A DNA stretch of 64,000 nucleotides from positions 1 through 64,000 of the forward strand of contig NZ_FOOU01000012.1 in NCBI RefSeq assembly GCF_900113275.1. The letters run 5' to 3'. Numbering within the stretch: the stretch's first letter is position 1; the number at the start of each line of letters is the position of its first letter. Shown here piece after piece: positions 44,393 to 53,791 of this stretch. This DNA comes from Neptunomonas qingdaonensis (lineage in GTDB: Bacteria; Pseudomonadota; Gammaproteobacteria; Pseudomonadales; Balneatricaceae). The translations under genes were made by a program, and so were the position numbers. The notes below the pieces were generated by a model. That model made no database searches. It was given only the letters and a program-made list of their open reading frames with translations, and had not been told where the DNA came from.

Positions 44393-46633
44393 ATGAGCAT
44401 AGATCTGGCCCAATTCATCCCTACATTTCTGGAAGAAAGCTTCGAAGGGTTAGAGGTCATGGAGTCGGGCCTGTTGAATCTGGATACGGAGGATGCAGAA
44501 ACTATTAATGCAATTTTTCGCGCCGCGCATTCAATCAAAGGTGGAGCAGGCACTTTTGGCTTTACCGATATTACTGACTTTACCCATGTCGTTGAAACAC
44601 TCATGGATGAACTGCGGGCAGAGCGCAGAGCGTTTACTGATACCCTGAAAAACCTGTTGTTATCATCCGTTGATTGTATTCGCTTGTTGCTTGAAGCCGC
44701 ACGGGATAATACTGAATGTAATGACCCGCAGGTTGATCAGGTATTTAAGCAGTTAGAAATGGTGTTAGCAGGAGGTGAGGTCGTACTCACTCATGCCGAC
44801 AATGAAAAAGCAGATAGCACGCACAATCTCAGTAGCGAAAATGATAATTTGCCAGAGAATGTCTCTTCGGCTGGCGAAATTAATAACAGTGGATGGCATA
44901 TTGAGTTTAAACCGGCTCAGCATTTGTTGATGACTGGAAATGAGCCCATCCTGATGATGGCGGCATTAGCGGAGTGCGGTGAGTTTCTGGTTCATGCCTG
45001 TACCGCTAACGTGCCTGCATTGCTGGATTTAAACCCGGAAGAACTGTTTCTGGTTTGGGATATGGATCTTTATAGCGATTGTGATGAGGCGGTGGTTCGT
45101 GAAGTATTCGAGTGGGTAGAGGATGATTGTGAACTGACAATAACTCCCATAGTGGATGATAACCGGGCTGTTAATTCCCAGTCGGACTCCCTTTTTCAAG
45201 AGCACCTTGCCGATTTCCAAAACCCTCAAGGTGATGTGCCAGTTAGTGTGCAGGATGAAGCCCCGGTAGCTGCAACTATTACAACTGAGTCTGTCGCACC
45301 TGAAGCCTCTGTCAGTATCACTGCTGCCGAGCGTGCGGAGATGTCATCGGTAGCAAAATCCCAGGACAATGTCAGGAAAAGTCAGAGTGATGCCGGCTCA
45401 ATCAGAGTCGGCATCGATAAAATTGATGGCCTGATCAACCGCGTAGGCGAATTGGTCATCACGCAATCCATGTTGGGGCAAGTCGGTTCGGAGCTTGCTG
45501 ATTTGGAGCATCCCGCTGTTGACCGGTTGAATGATGGCTTGCTGCAACTGGAAAGAAATACCCGGGATCTTCAGGAAGAAGTGATGCGGATCAGGATGTT
45601 ACCTATTAGTTTTGTGTTTAATCGATTTCCACGTCTGGTACATGATGTCAGTAGTCAGCTAGGCAAAGAGGTCGAACTGAAACTCTCTGGTGAACAGACT
45701 GAACTGGATAAAACAGTGATGGAAAAAATCGGTGATCCGTTACTGCATCTGGTACGCAATGCACTGGATCATGGTTTGGAAACACCACAGGAGCGAGTGG
45801 CTGCCGGAAAATCGGAATGTGGAACCCTTGATCTCAATGCTTATCACCAGGGTGGTTTCATTATTATTCAGATCAAGGATGACGGTCGAGGTTTGGATAC
45901 ACAGCGAATACGTGAAAAAGCGTTGGAGAACGGCTTGATCAGTAGTGATCAGGTACTCAGTGAAGCTGATATTCATGATTTGATTTTTTTGCCGGGTTTT
46001 TCAACTGCCGTTGAAGTCAATGGCCTATCAGGCCGGGGCGTTGGCATGGATGTAGTCCGCCGTAATATTGAGTCATTAGGCGGGCATGTGTCGGTTACCT
46101 CCGAGGCCGGCATCGGTTCTTCATTCACGGTTACTCTGCCATTAACGCTCGCTATCTTAGATGGCCAACTAATAAAGCTCCAGCAGGAGGCATATATCAT
46201 CCCATTGGTTTCAATTGTTGAATCTATCTGGGTGTCCGCCGAAGCACTTAATGCCGTGGCAGGTCAGGGGCGGTTATTTTTGTTCAGGGATGAGTATGTG
46301 CCGGTTATTCACTTGAGTAGCCTATTTGGTTTTGAGGAATACTCCAAAGATTTCTCCAGTAGTTTGATGGTCATTGTTGAAGGCGGTGGAAAAAAAGCGG
46401 GCTTAATTGTCGATGAGCTACAAGGACAGCAGCAGGTTGTTATTAAAAGCCTGGAAACCAATTATAAGCGGGTCGATGGTTTTTTTGGCGCCACTATTCT
46501 GGGAAATGGTCAGGTGGCTCTGATTCTTGATGTCGCGAGTTTAATTAAAATGGGACTGGATAATGCTAATAAAAAGCAGCCACGCAGGCATAAAAACAAT
46601 GATGAAGCTCAACAAATGAAGGTGAGGGTATGA
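44393..46633 (+). CDS. cheA: Chemotaxis histidine kinase CheA
   Basis: Receptor-controlled histidine kinase, 746 residues. Domains: HPt with phospho-His H46 (FRAAHSIKGGAGTFGF), a variable middle part containing a compact domain (~165-250, WHIEFKPAQHLLMTGNEPIL to WVEDDCELTITPI) in the place of the CheY/CheB-binding P2, dimerisation helices (~335-400), HATPase with HLVRNALDHGLE (N box), DDGRGLD (G1), LSGRGVGMDVV (G2), and a CheW-like C-terminal domain. All catalytic boxes are intact. ATGA overlap with cheW. Confidence 0.96.
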   Translation: MSIDLAQFIPTFLEESFEGLEVMESGLLNLDTEDAETINAIFRAAHSIKGGAGTFGFTDITDFTHVVETLMDELRAERRAFTDTLKNLLLSSVDCIRLLLEAARDNTECNDPQVDQVFKQLEMVLAGGEVVLTHADNEKADSTHNLSSENDNLPENVSSAGEINNSGWHIEFKPAQHLLMTGNEPILMMAALAECGEFLVHACTANVPALLDLNPEELFLVWDMDLYSDCDEAVVREVFEWVEDDCELTITPIVDDNRAVNSQSDSLFQEHLADFQNPQGDVPVSVQDEAPVAATITTESVAPEASVSITAAERAEMSSVAKSQDNVRKSQSDAGSIRVGIDKIDGLINRVGELVITQSMLGQVGSELADLEHPAVDRLNDGLLQLERNTRDLQEEVMRIRMLPISFVFNRFPRLVHDVSSQLGKEVELKLSGEQTELDKTVMEKIGDPLLHLVRNALDHGLETPQERVAAGKSECGTLDLNAYHQGGFIIIQIKDDGRGLDTQRIREKALENGLISSDQVLSEADIHDLIFLPGFSTAVEVNGLSGRGVGMDVVRRNIESLGGHVSVTSEAGIGSSFTVTLPLTLAILDGQLIKLQQEAYIIPLVSIVESIWVSAEALNAVAGQGRLFLFRDEYVPVIHLSSLFGFEEYSKDFSSSLMVIVEGGGKKAGLIVDELQGQQQVVIKSLETNYKRVDGFFGATILGNGQVALILDVASLIKMGLDNANKKQPRRHKNNDEAQQMKVRV

Positions 46634-47130
46634 CAGAAACTGAGTTGACTTTATGCAGCGAAAGCAAACAGTTTCTTACCTTTGTGTTAGCGAATGAAGA
46701 GTACGCAGTTGACATTTTGCGGGTGCAGGAAATTCGCGGCTGGATGCCGGTTACCCGGATACCCGGCGCACCCGGATACATGAAAGGTGTACTTAATTTG
46801 CGTGGGGAAATTATACCTATCATTGATTTGCGGGAGCGCTTTGGTTTCGAAACAAAAGCCTACAACCACACCACCGTTGTTGTGTTCGTCTGGATTAAAA
46901 GTGAAGAACGTCAGCGCAGCATGGGCTTGGTCGTTGATGCGGTTGCTGACACCTACGATATTGCGAATGAAGCGATTAATCCTGCACCGCTGATGGGCGA
47001 AGGGCTGGATCCAAAATTTATTGAAGCACTGGCAACGGTCGAGGGCAAGATGGTTATCCTGTTGGATATTGATTATCTGCTCAACGCTGATGCCCTTGCC
47101 TGTACTCAGACAGGATATCTTAATGAGTAA
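46630..47130 (+). CDS. cheW: Chemotaxis coupling protein CheW
   Basis: 166 residues. FLTFVLANEEYAVDILRVQE opening, RIPGAPGYMKGVLNLRGEII core and PIIDLRERFG are textbook CheW; links CheA to receptors. Four-base overlap with cheA. Confidence 0.95.
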   Translation: MTETELTLCSESKQFLTFVLANEEYAVDILRVQEIRGWMPVTRIPGAPGYMKGVLNLRGEIIPIIDLRERFGFETKAYNHTTVVVFVWIKSEERQRSMGLVVDAVADTYDIANEAINPAPLMGEGLDPKFIEALATVEGKMVILLDIDYLLNADALACTQTGYLNE

Positions 47131-47193
47131 GTATTTATTGTTATGCAGCAAAAATGAATTGGTTATAAGAGTCGCCTTTAAGGAGTGGATGTC

Positions 47194-49551
47194 ATGAAAA
47201 TTAATTTGCCGGTAACAGATCAGGAACGGCATGTAACGCCGGGACAGGAACTGGTTACCCAGACAGACCTTAAAGGGCGAATTACCTATGTGAATCCTGC
47301 TTTTATTCTGGTCAGTGGTTTTAGTGAAGATGAGTTGGTGGGACAAAATCATAATGTTGTTCGCCATCCGGATATGCCACAAGAGGCGTTTGAGGACTTG
47401 TGGTCAACTCTGAAGTTAGGGCGTCCGTGGTGCAAAATGGTAAAAAACCGTTGTAAAAACGGAGATTTCTATTGGGTAAAAGCGAATGTGACACCGGTCT
47501 ATAAAAAAGGGCAAATTGTTGGCTACATGTCTGTCAGGACTTCGCCGACGGATGTTGAACGTCACTCGGCTGACGTGCTGTACACGAAATTGCGAAATAA
47601 ACAGGCCAGGCTTTCAGATCCGGCCAAAATACCTACTCAGGTGCTGGATAAAAAAATATATAACTGGGCCTCACTTTCAATTCTCGTGATGTTAATTATA
47701 AGCGCCGGATTGTATGGTTCAGGCCATCTGATGCTGACTGCACTCGGCCCTTTTGCGGCTTTTTGTATCATGCTTTTCGGATCGATCTCCACTATCCGTA
47801 TCTATGTGAAGCAGCCGTTAAATGAGACCATTTCTATCTTAAAAAGGGTCAGTGAAGGTGATTATCATACGGATATAGAGGTCGAGAATGAGGGGGAAAT
47901 GGGGGATCTGAATCGAGCAGCGAAATCACTCGCGATTAAGCTGGGCTTTGAAATTAATGAGTCACGCCTTGAAGCGTTACGTTCCAGTCGCATAACTCAG
48001 GCGCTCGATAGTGTGTCATCAAATGTGATGATGGCAGACCCAACAGGCAGGATTATTTATGTTAATGACGCCATTCTTAAGATGTTCAGTATTGCGCAGG
48101 ATGATATCTGTACGGATCTCCCCAACTTTGATTATGAAAAATTATTGGGTGGAAATATCGATGCTTTTCATGCGGATCCAAAACACCAACAAAGATTACT
48201 GGCAGCATTAGAAACCTCTTTTGAAAGTCGTATCAAAGTGGGGGGGCGAACGTTTATTCTGGTGGCTAACCCTGTGTATGCACCCGATAAAGAGCGCTTA
48301 GGTACCGTTGTTGAGTGGAAAGATCTGACCGATCAGTTACAGGCTGAAGAAGCGATAGAGAAACTCATTCAAGACGCCTCCCGTGGTGATTTAAGTCAGC
48401 GCCTGGATGACTCTGCCTATGAAGGCTTTATGCAAAATATTGCTTCGGGTGTTAATCAGATGCTGGATACCGTTGTTGAACCGATGCGTGAAGCAAAACG
48501 CGTACTGGTAGCGTTGGCTGATGGTGATCTGACACAAAATATGCAAGGGGATTTCTCAGGTGAATATGCCGAGCTGAACGATGCTCTGAATAGTTCAATG
48601 AGTAAGCTCCAGGATATAGTAAGCGAGATACGTTCAGCAGGAGCAAATATCACCACTGGTGCATCTGAAATAGCGCATGGCAATGCTACATTGAGTCAGA
48701 GGACTGAAAGCCAGGCCATCAGCTTGCAGGAAACGGCGGCAAGTATGGAGCAGATGACGGCTACGGTTAAACAAAATGCCGTGAATGCGCAGGAAGCGAG
48801 CCGATTGGCTGAGCAGGCAAAAATACTGGCAGATGACGGGAGTGCTATATCGGGAAAAGTTGTCAGCTCCATGGGCGATATCAGTAAGAGTTCTAAAAAA
48901 ATCGCAGAAATTATTGGCGTCATTGATGAAATTGCTTTTCAGACCAATCTTTTGGCGCTGAATGCAGCTGTTGAGGCGGCTCGCGCAGGTGAACAGGGAC
49001 GAGGGTTCGCCGTCGTTGCCGCGGAAGTGCGAAATCTGGCGCAACGAAGTGCCAGTGCCGCTAAGGAAATTAAACACCTGATTAGTGATAGTGTAGAAAA
49101 AGTAGAAGAGGGTGGGCGTTATGTTGATGAATCGGGTCGCGCACTGCATGAGATCATAGAGGGGGTATTGAAAGTCTCTTCAATTATTCATGAAATTGCT
49201 CAGGCTAGCCGAGAACAAGCCAGCGGTATTGAGCAGGTGAATACTGCCGTTACAGCGATGGATGAAGGAACACAGCAGAATGCGGCATTGGTTGAACAGG
49301 TTGCCGCTGCATCTGAATCAATGGACGAGCAGGCGCAGCAGCTGCAACAATTGGTGAACGTCTTTAAAGTGGCTGATGTCGTGAAAGTAAGTACACCGAA
49401 AGCCGCGCCGATTAAAATCAAAAGTAATATTTGGCAAAGCAAGCCGTCAGTCCGTGCAGTTGCCAGCGTTATTCCTATGAAAAGTGCTTATAAAAATGAA
49501 GCTATTGTGATGAAAGAGACGCCTGATGATTCTGAATGGGAAGAGTTCTAG
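47194..49551 (+). CDS. Aer-like chemoreceptor (FAD-PAS, HAMP, PAS) with CheR-tethering pentapeptide
   Basis: 785 residues from ATG 47194 (AGGAG eight bases upstream; GTG 47185 is the longer alternative). An N-terminal PAS (~20-115) carries the Aer hallmark [14 protein letters not shown]...[12 protein letters not shown], which in E. coli Aer holds FAD and senses redox/oxygen. Two short hydrophobic helices (~155-203) form a hairpin anchor without a periplasmic domain; then HAMP, a second PAS (~270-370), a HAMP-like pair and the signalling hairpin [20 protein letters not shown]. It ends in EWEEF (781-785), a match to the xWE(E/T)F tether; P. aeruginosa McpB/Aer2 ends in GWEEF and recruits CheR2. 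Cognate CheR, CheD and CheB follow. Confidence 0.95.
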   Translation: MKINLPVTDQERHVTPGQELVTQTDLKGRITYVNPAFILVSGFSEDELVGQNHNVVRHPDMPQEAFEDLWSTLKLGRPWCKMVKNRCKNGDFYWVKANVTPVYKKGQIVGYMSVRTSPTDVERHSADVLYTKLRNKQARLSDPAKIPTQVLDKKIYNWASLSILVMLIISAGLYGSGHLMLTALGPFAAFCIMLFGSISTIRIYVKQPLNETISILKRVSEGDYHTDIEVENEGEMGDLNRAAKSLAIKLGFEINESRLEALRSSRITQALDSVSSNVMMADPTGRIIYVNDAILKMFSIAQDDICTDLPNFDYEKLLGGNIDAFHADPKHQQRLLAALETSFESRIKVGGRTFILVANPVYAPDKERLGTVVEWKDLTDQLQAEEAIEKLIQDASRGDLSQRLDDSAYEGFMQNIASGVNQMLDTVVEPMREAKRVLVALADGDLTQNMQGDFSGEYAELNDALNSSMSKLQDIVSEIRSAGANITTGASEIAHGNATLSQRTESQAISLQETAASMEQMTATVKQNAVNAQEASRLAEQAKILADDGSAISGKVVSSMGDISKSSKKIAEIIGVIDEIAFQTNLLALNAAVEAARAGEQGRGFAVVAAEVRNLAQRSASAAKEIKHLISDSVEKVEEGGRYVDESGRALHEIIEGVLKVSSIIHEIAQASREQASGIEQVNTAVTAMDEGTQQNAALVEQVAAASESMDEQAQQLQQLVNVFKVADVVKVSTPKAAPIKIKSNIWQSKPSVRAVASVIPMKSAYKNEAIVMKETPDDSEWEEF

Positions 49552-49591
49552 TCATTTGCTAATGGCCGCTGGGCTTTCGAAGGACGTTAAC

Positions 49592-50443
49592 ATGACGGTA
49601 AAGGACGATACTGCAGGTTTAATCGGGCGTGAGTTTGTTTTTCTGGATCAGGACTTCGAAAGGGTTCGTGAGAAACTCTATGCACATGCCGGGATCGCCT
49701 TATCGGATTATAAAAAAGATATGGTCTATAACCGCCTGATCAGGCGTATACGGGCGCTTTCGCTTAACAGTTTTGCACAGTATTTTTCCTATCTGGAACG
49801 GAATACAGCAGAGTTTTCATTATTCATCAATTCATTGACGACTAATCTGACGGCTTTTTTTAGAGAGAGTCACCATTTTGAGTTTCTGGAAAATGTCGTT
49901 TTGCCTGAAGTTGATGTTAGTAAAACGCAACGTTTACGAATCTGGTCGGCGGGTTGCTCAATGGGAGAAGAAGCTTACAGCTTGGCGATGACGTGTCTCT
50001 CATCGGCTGTCGATGTAAGTCACTGGGACATTAAAATTCTGGCAACAGATATTGATTCTGCCGTTTTGCATACAGCAAAAACTGGGGTTTACGCTTTAGA
50101 TCGGATAGATACGATGCCTCAGGAATTGAAAACACGCTTCTTCAGAAAAGGCCGGGGCGCACATGCAGGAAAGGCTCTGGTTGCAGAGGAGTTGCGTCAT
50201 ATTATCACGTTTAAAGAGCTGAATCTGATGCATTCCTGGCCAATGAAAGGGCCACTGGATGTGATTTTTTGTCGAAATGTGATGATCTATTTTGATAAAG
50301 CCACGCAAGCGATTCTGTTAGAAAGAATGGCTGACTTACTGAAACCGGGAGGCTTTCTTTTTGTAGGACATTCTGAATCACCTTTTCGTTTGACCGCAAG
50401 GTTTAAGCTGATAGGCAATACCATCTATCAAAAGGATCACTGA
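49592..50443 (+). CDS. cheR: Chemoreceptor glutamate methyltransferase CheR
   Basis: 283 residues from ATG 49592, set by GAAGGA seven bases upstream; the open frame extends back to 49526 into the receptor gene. N-terminal helical domain (FERVREKLYAHAGIALSDYK) and SAM-binding domain with RIWSAGCSMGEEAYSLAM, FFRESHHFEFL and FCRNVMIYFD. Likely tethered by the upstream receptor's EWEEF tail; the beta-subdomain needed for that is present in length. Confidence 0.95.
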   Translation: MTVKDDTAGLIGREFVFLDQDFERVREKLYAHAGIALSDYKKDMVYNRLIRRIRALSLNSFAQYFSYLERNTAEFSLFINSLTTNLTAFFRESHHFEFLENVVLPEVDVSKTQRLRIWSAGCSMGEEAYSLAMTCLSSAVDVSHWDIKILATDIDSAVLHTAKTGVYALDRIDTMPQELKTRFFRKGRGAHAGKALVAEELRHIITFKELNLMHSWPMKGPLDVIFCRNVMIYFDKATQAILLERMADLLKPGGFLFVGHSESPFRLTARFKLIGNTIYQKDH

Positions 50444-50444
50444 G

Positions 50445-51083
50445 GTGTCGCATCGGGAAGTATTTCAACGCAGTGAGTCACCCCGGCAGACTTTGCCGGG
50501 ATTTGAGCATTTTAATCGGTATTGGTTGCAGCAGCGCTCTTGTTTTGCTGTGAAAATAAAACCGGGTGAGTTTTATGTCACAAACACTAATGAAGCGATA
50601 ACCACCTTACTCGGATCGTGCGTTGCTGCCTGTGTCAGAGACCCTATCGCCGGAATTGGAGGAATGAATCATTTCCTTCTTCCTGCTTCTGATGATCATC
50701 GAGTCGCGGCTCTCTCTGACGCCACACGCTATGGTGCTTATGCCATGGAAAAGCTGATTAACGAAATCATGAAACATGGTGGGCGAAAAGAGCGGCTTGA
50801 GATCAAAATTGCCGGTGGAGGCAGTATGGTACGTGGTATGACAGACATCGGTGATCAAAATGTCAGGTTTGTGACGCAATACCTGCACTATGAAGGGTTT
50901 GATATTGCTTCAGCCGATACAGGAGGAGAGCATCCTCGTAATGTGGTTTATCTCCCGCAGGAGGGCCGCTTGTTGGTAAAAAAACTCGGTACTATTCATA
51001 ACAGTAAACTGTTTGAGGTTGAGAGCAGGCTAAAACAGCGGTTGGCTACATCACAAATTGGTGGTGCAGTAGAGTTATTCTGA
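50445..51083 (+). CDS. cheD: Chemoreceptor glutamine deamidase CheD
   Basis: 212 residues. GTG start with AAGGA eight bases upstream, one base after cheR's stop. Catalytic Cys in TLLGSCVAACVRD and His in GGMNHFLLPAS form the papain-like CheD dyad; Thr in AIT completes it. Substrate: Gln residues of the receptors in this cluster. Confidence 0.94.
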   Translation: MSHREVFQRSESPRQTLPGFEHFNRYWLQQRSCFAVKIKPGEFYVTNTNEAITTLLGSCVAACVRDPIAGIGGMNHFLLPASDDHRVAALSDATRYGAYAMEKLINEIMKHGGRKERLEIKIAGGGSMVRGMTDIGDQNVRFVTQYLHYEGFDIASADTGGEHPRNVVYLPQEGRLLVKKLGTIHNSKLFEVESRLKQRLATSQIGGAVELF

Positions 51084-51102
51084 TGGATTGGAAAGGATAC
51101 TA

Positions 51103-52164
51103 ATGGAACGAGTGAAAGTCTTAATAATCGATGATTCGGCGCTTGTTTGTCAGGTTATAACAAGTATTTTATCGGGCGACCCAGCTTTCGAGGTTGTCGG
51201 AGCGGCTAATGATCCGTATGAAGCCCGTGAAATGATCAAAGTGCTAAAGCCGGACGTGCTAACACTCGATATTGAAATGCCCAGAATGGATGGAATAACC
51301 TTCCTGCGCAATTTGATGCGCTTACATCCACTGCCCGTCGTTATGTTATCAACCTTTACCGCACGAGGTGCTGATGCAACATTACAGGCACTGGCTTTAG
51401 GTGCAGTCGATTATATGCAAAAGCCATTGCTGGGTGCACAGGGTATAGCCGCTGCTGATTTTTCTGCAGAACTGAAAGACAAGTTAAAAGCAGCGGCAAG
51501 TTTGAAAAATAAAATAGCTATTAGTCTACGCCCCGCATTGCACAGCGAATCGATGTCTATACTTGATAGGCTGAACCTAAAAGCGAATCAGGGGCATCGC
51601 GTGATTGCGATTGGGGCATCGACCGGAGGAACCGAAGCGTTGCAAGATGTGCTTTCGGTGCTTCCGCTTGATACTCCTCCCATCGTTATAGTCCAGCATA
51701 TATCCGCTTCTTTTAGTCAGCGCTTGGCCAGTCGGATTAACCGCAAGAGTGCCATTTTAGTGGTTGAGGCAACGGATGGGCAGAGACTCGAGTCGGGTGT
51801 TGCTTATCTGGCACCCGGTGGTAAGCATCTGAAAGTGAAAAGACAGGGGGCTTTTTTAGTTTGCAAAGTAGAAGACAGCGAGCTGGTTAACCGTCATAAA
51901 CCGTCGGTTGGCGTACTCTTTGATTCTTTACTCAGCGCTGATGTTGAAGTGGCAATAGCCATTCTGCTGACAGGAATGGGAAGCGATGGGGCAGAGGCTA
52001 TGTTCAGGCTAAAAGAAGCGGGCGCGTATACCGTAGCTCAGGATGAAGCGACCAGTATGATTTGGGGTATGCCTGGCTCAGCGGTTAAATTAGGTGCTGC
52101 GGTAGAGGTGTTGCCGCTGAACGAGATTTCTCAGTCATTGGTACAGTGGCTACAAAAATCATAA
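51103..52164 (+). CDS. cheB: Chemoreceptor methylesterase/response regulator CheB
   Basis: 353 residues from ATG 51103 (AAGGA six bases upstream; TTG 51088 rejected). Receiver domain with D56 (TLDIEMPRMDG) and C-terminal esterase with Ser in IGASTGGTEAL, His in IVQHI and Asp in TGMGSDGAEAM. Adaptation enzyme opposite to CheR; phosphorylated by CheA. Confidence 0.95.
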   Translation: MERVKVLIIDDSALVCQVITSILSGDPAFEVVGAANDPYEAREMIKVLKPDVLTLDIEMPRMDGITFLRNLMRLHPLPVVMLSTFTARGADATLQALALGAVDYMQKPLLGAQGIAAADFSAELKDKLKAAASLKNKIAISLRPALHSESMSILDRLNLKANQGHRVIAIGASTGGTEALQDVLSVLPLDTPPIVIVQHISASFSQRLASRINRKSAILVVEATDGQRLESGVAYLAPGGKHLKVKRQGAFLVCKVEDSELVNRHKPSVGVLFDSLLSADVEVAIAILLTGMGSDGAEAMFRLKEAGAYTVAQDEATSMIWGMPGSAVKLGAAVEVLPLNEISQSLVQWLQKS

Positions 52165-52191
52165 GCATGTGGTTAGAAACAGTGGATTTAA

Positions 52192-53388
52192 ATGATGAGT
52201 AAATATGTTGGGGTATTAATAGTAGGGATTTTTTTATTATTACTGATCATTGCTGAATGGCTGGGGTTTGCTGGTTTGCGCTGGGGAGCCGAGGCAGGGT
52301 TAGTGTTCGGGACCCTCTTCATAGCGTATCAATCACGTAAAGACAGGGCGAGTATTGCCGAAAATCATCGTCAGCAGGTGTTGGCTGCACAGCGATTCAA
52401 AAGCATTAAGCCAGTATGTGAAGAGATGAAACAGATACTCAATCATGAAGCCATTGTTATTGATCAGGAAGCGCTGCGCATCGATACCATTATTAAGGAA
52501 GCCGTTCAGGTTTTAGGAGACAGCTTTCATAATGTAAATATGTACTCTGACCAGCAAAGAGATCTGATTAAGGAATTAATTCGCAGGACAAATCCTGGTG
52601 AAAGTGCGGAGGATGGTGATCATTTTAATATGCCGGTTTTCTTATTTGAGACAGGCAGTGTTCTTGATCAGTTTGTCGATATGATGATGACAATGAGCCG
52701 TAATAGTCTGGACACTGTTCACCATATCGATGATATGGTCACACAGTTGGATGGCATATTTGCACTGATTGAAAATGTTGAAGGTCTGGCTTCACAAACC
52801 AACTTGTTAGCATTGAACGCGAGTATTGAAGCGGCACGAGCCGGTGAAGCGGGCCGTGGGTTTGCTGTGGTAGCGGATGAAGTGCGCTCTTTGTCTATTA
52901 GTTCGGCTGATTTAAATTGCCAGATTCGAGAACGTATAACGATCGCAAAAGACACCATCACCCAGTTGCATGCAACTGTTTCGAAAATTGCAGCGACTGA
53001 TGTGTCAGACACCTTAGCGACCAAAGAGCGTGTCGGGTCAATGTTGGCAAATGTTGCTGAGATTAATAATTACGTGGTTGAGCATGCCGGCATGATGAAT
53101 GTGTTAGGTGAGCAGCTGGATGGCGCTGTTAATGATGCGATCCGCTCTTTACAATTTGAGGATATCTCGTCGCAGGCGTTGGCATCTTTACATAATAATA
53201 TTAATACATTGAATCAAATCGCTGATCAGATGCATCAGATTAAGTTTGATAACGAGGATCAGATGGACGAACAGTTTAAAAACTTGTCGCTACGCTGTCG
53301 CCTGTTGCGAGAAGAGGTTCAATCGCGGAGTGCCGCGCGTACTGTCACCCAGACAGGCTTGAAGGCCGGAGGCGTTGAAATTTTTTAA
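52192..53388 (+). CDS. Short receptor-like protein with MCP tip and CheZ-type DxxxQ motif
   Basis: 398 residues. One N-terminal hydrophobic segment (5-50, two short helices) with no periplasmic sensor, a helical stretch, then an abbreviated signalling tip [20 protein letters not shown] (197-216) and ADEVRSL. The C-terminal helix reads [13 protein letters not shown]324 and Q328 stand exactly four apart, as in the catalytic D-x-x-x-Q of CheZ (E. coli D143/Q147). The cluster has no cheZ, cheC or cheX. Family: receptor-like protein; CheY-phosphatase activity is my inference. No HAMP is evident. Confidence 0.85.
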   Translation: MMSKYVGVLIVGIFLLLLIIAEWLGFAGLRWGAEAGLVFGTLFIAYQSRKDRASIAENHRQQVLAAQRFKSIKPVCEEMKQILNHEAIVIDQEALRIDTIIKEAVQVLGDSFHNVNMYSDQQRDLIKELIRRTNPGESAEDGDHFNMPVFLFETGSVLDQFVDMMMTMSRNSLDTVHHIDDMVTQLDGIFALIENVEGLASQTNLLALNASIEAARAGEAGRGFAVVADEVRSLSISSADLNCQIRERITIAKDTITQLHATVSKIAATDVSDTLATKERVGSMLANVAEINNYVVEHAGMMNVLGEQLDGAVNDAIRSLQFEDISSQALASLHNNINTLNQIADQMHQIKFDNEDQMDEQFKNLSLRCRLLREEVQSRSAARTVTQTGLKAGGVEIF

Positions 53389-53466
53389 GACGCTATTTTA
53401 CTAACGGACTAGTAAGCATTAAAGCTGACCCGATCGATAATCAGATAAATAAAATGAGAAGTAGCT

Positions 53467-53775
53467 ATGCCCATCAACAGTGCAGTATCCAGTGATAACA
53501 AGCGGGTTATGATTAATATCACAGATCGTTTTGATTATGGATTACATCAGTCGTTCCGCAATAGTTATCAAATGGTAAATGAGGCGGGTGTCATCTATTC
53601 CATTAATCTGAGTCGGGCAACCTATATGGATAGTTCCGCTCTGGGCATGGTTTTATTGTTAAAAGAGCATGCTGAAAAAAAGGGTGGCAGTGTGATTATT
53701 TGTAAGCCACATCCAGCGGTTGCAAAAATTCTTAAAATTGCCAACTTTGATCGCTTCGTTACGATTGAAAATTAA
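53467..53775 (+). CDS. STAS-domain anti-sigma factor antagonist (HsbA-like)
   Basis: 102 residues, STAS fold with the intact phosphorylation site ATYMDSSALGMVL (S56-S57). In P. aeruginosa HsbA the serine at this place is phosphorylated/dephosphorylated by the receiver-PP2C protein HsbR, and HsbA then binds an anti-sigma factor or a diguanylate cyclase. Here the HsbR-like gene follows 16 bases downstream. Target partner is not in the window. Confidence 0.9.
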   Translation: MPINSAVSSDNKRVMINITDRFDYGLHQSFRNSYQMVNEAGVIYSINLSRATYMDSSALGMVLLLKEHAEKKGGSVIICKPHPAVAKILKIANFDRFVTIEN

Positions 53776-53791
53776 GAGCTGAGAGTCGAAC

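Noticed and set aside
43867-44604. 245-codon open frame antisense to STAS-cheY-cheA
   Set aside because: Lies opposite three well-supported genes and has no domain signature.
46687-47382. 231-codon open frame antisense to cheW and the receptor start
   Set aside because: Shadow of conserved cheW coding; no supporting signal.
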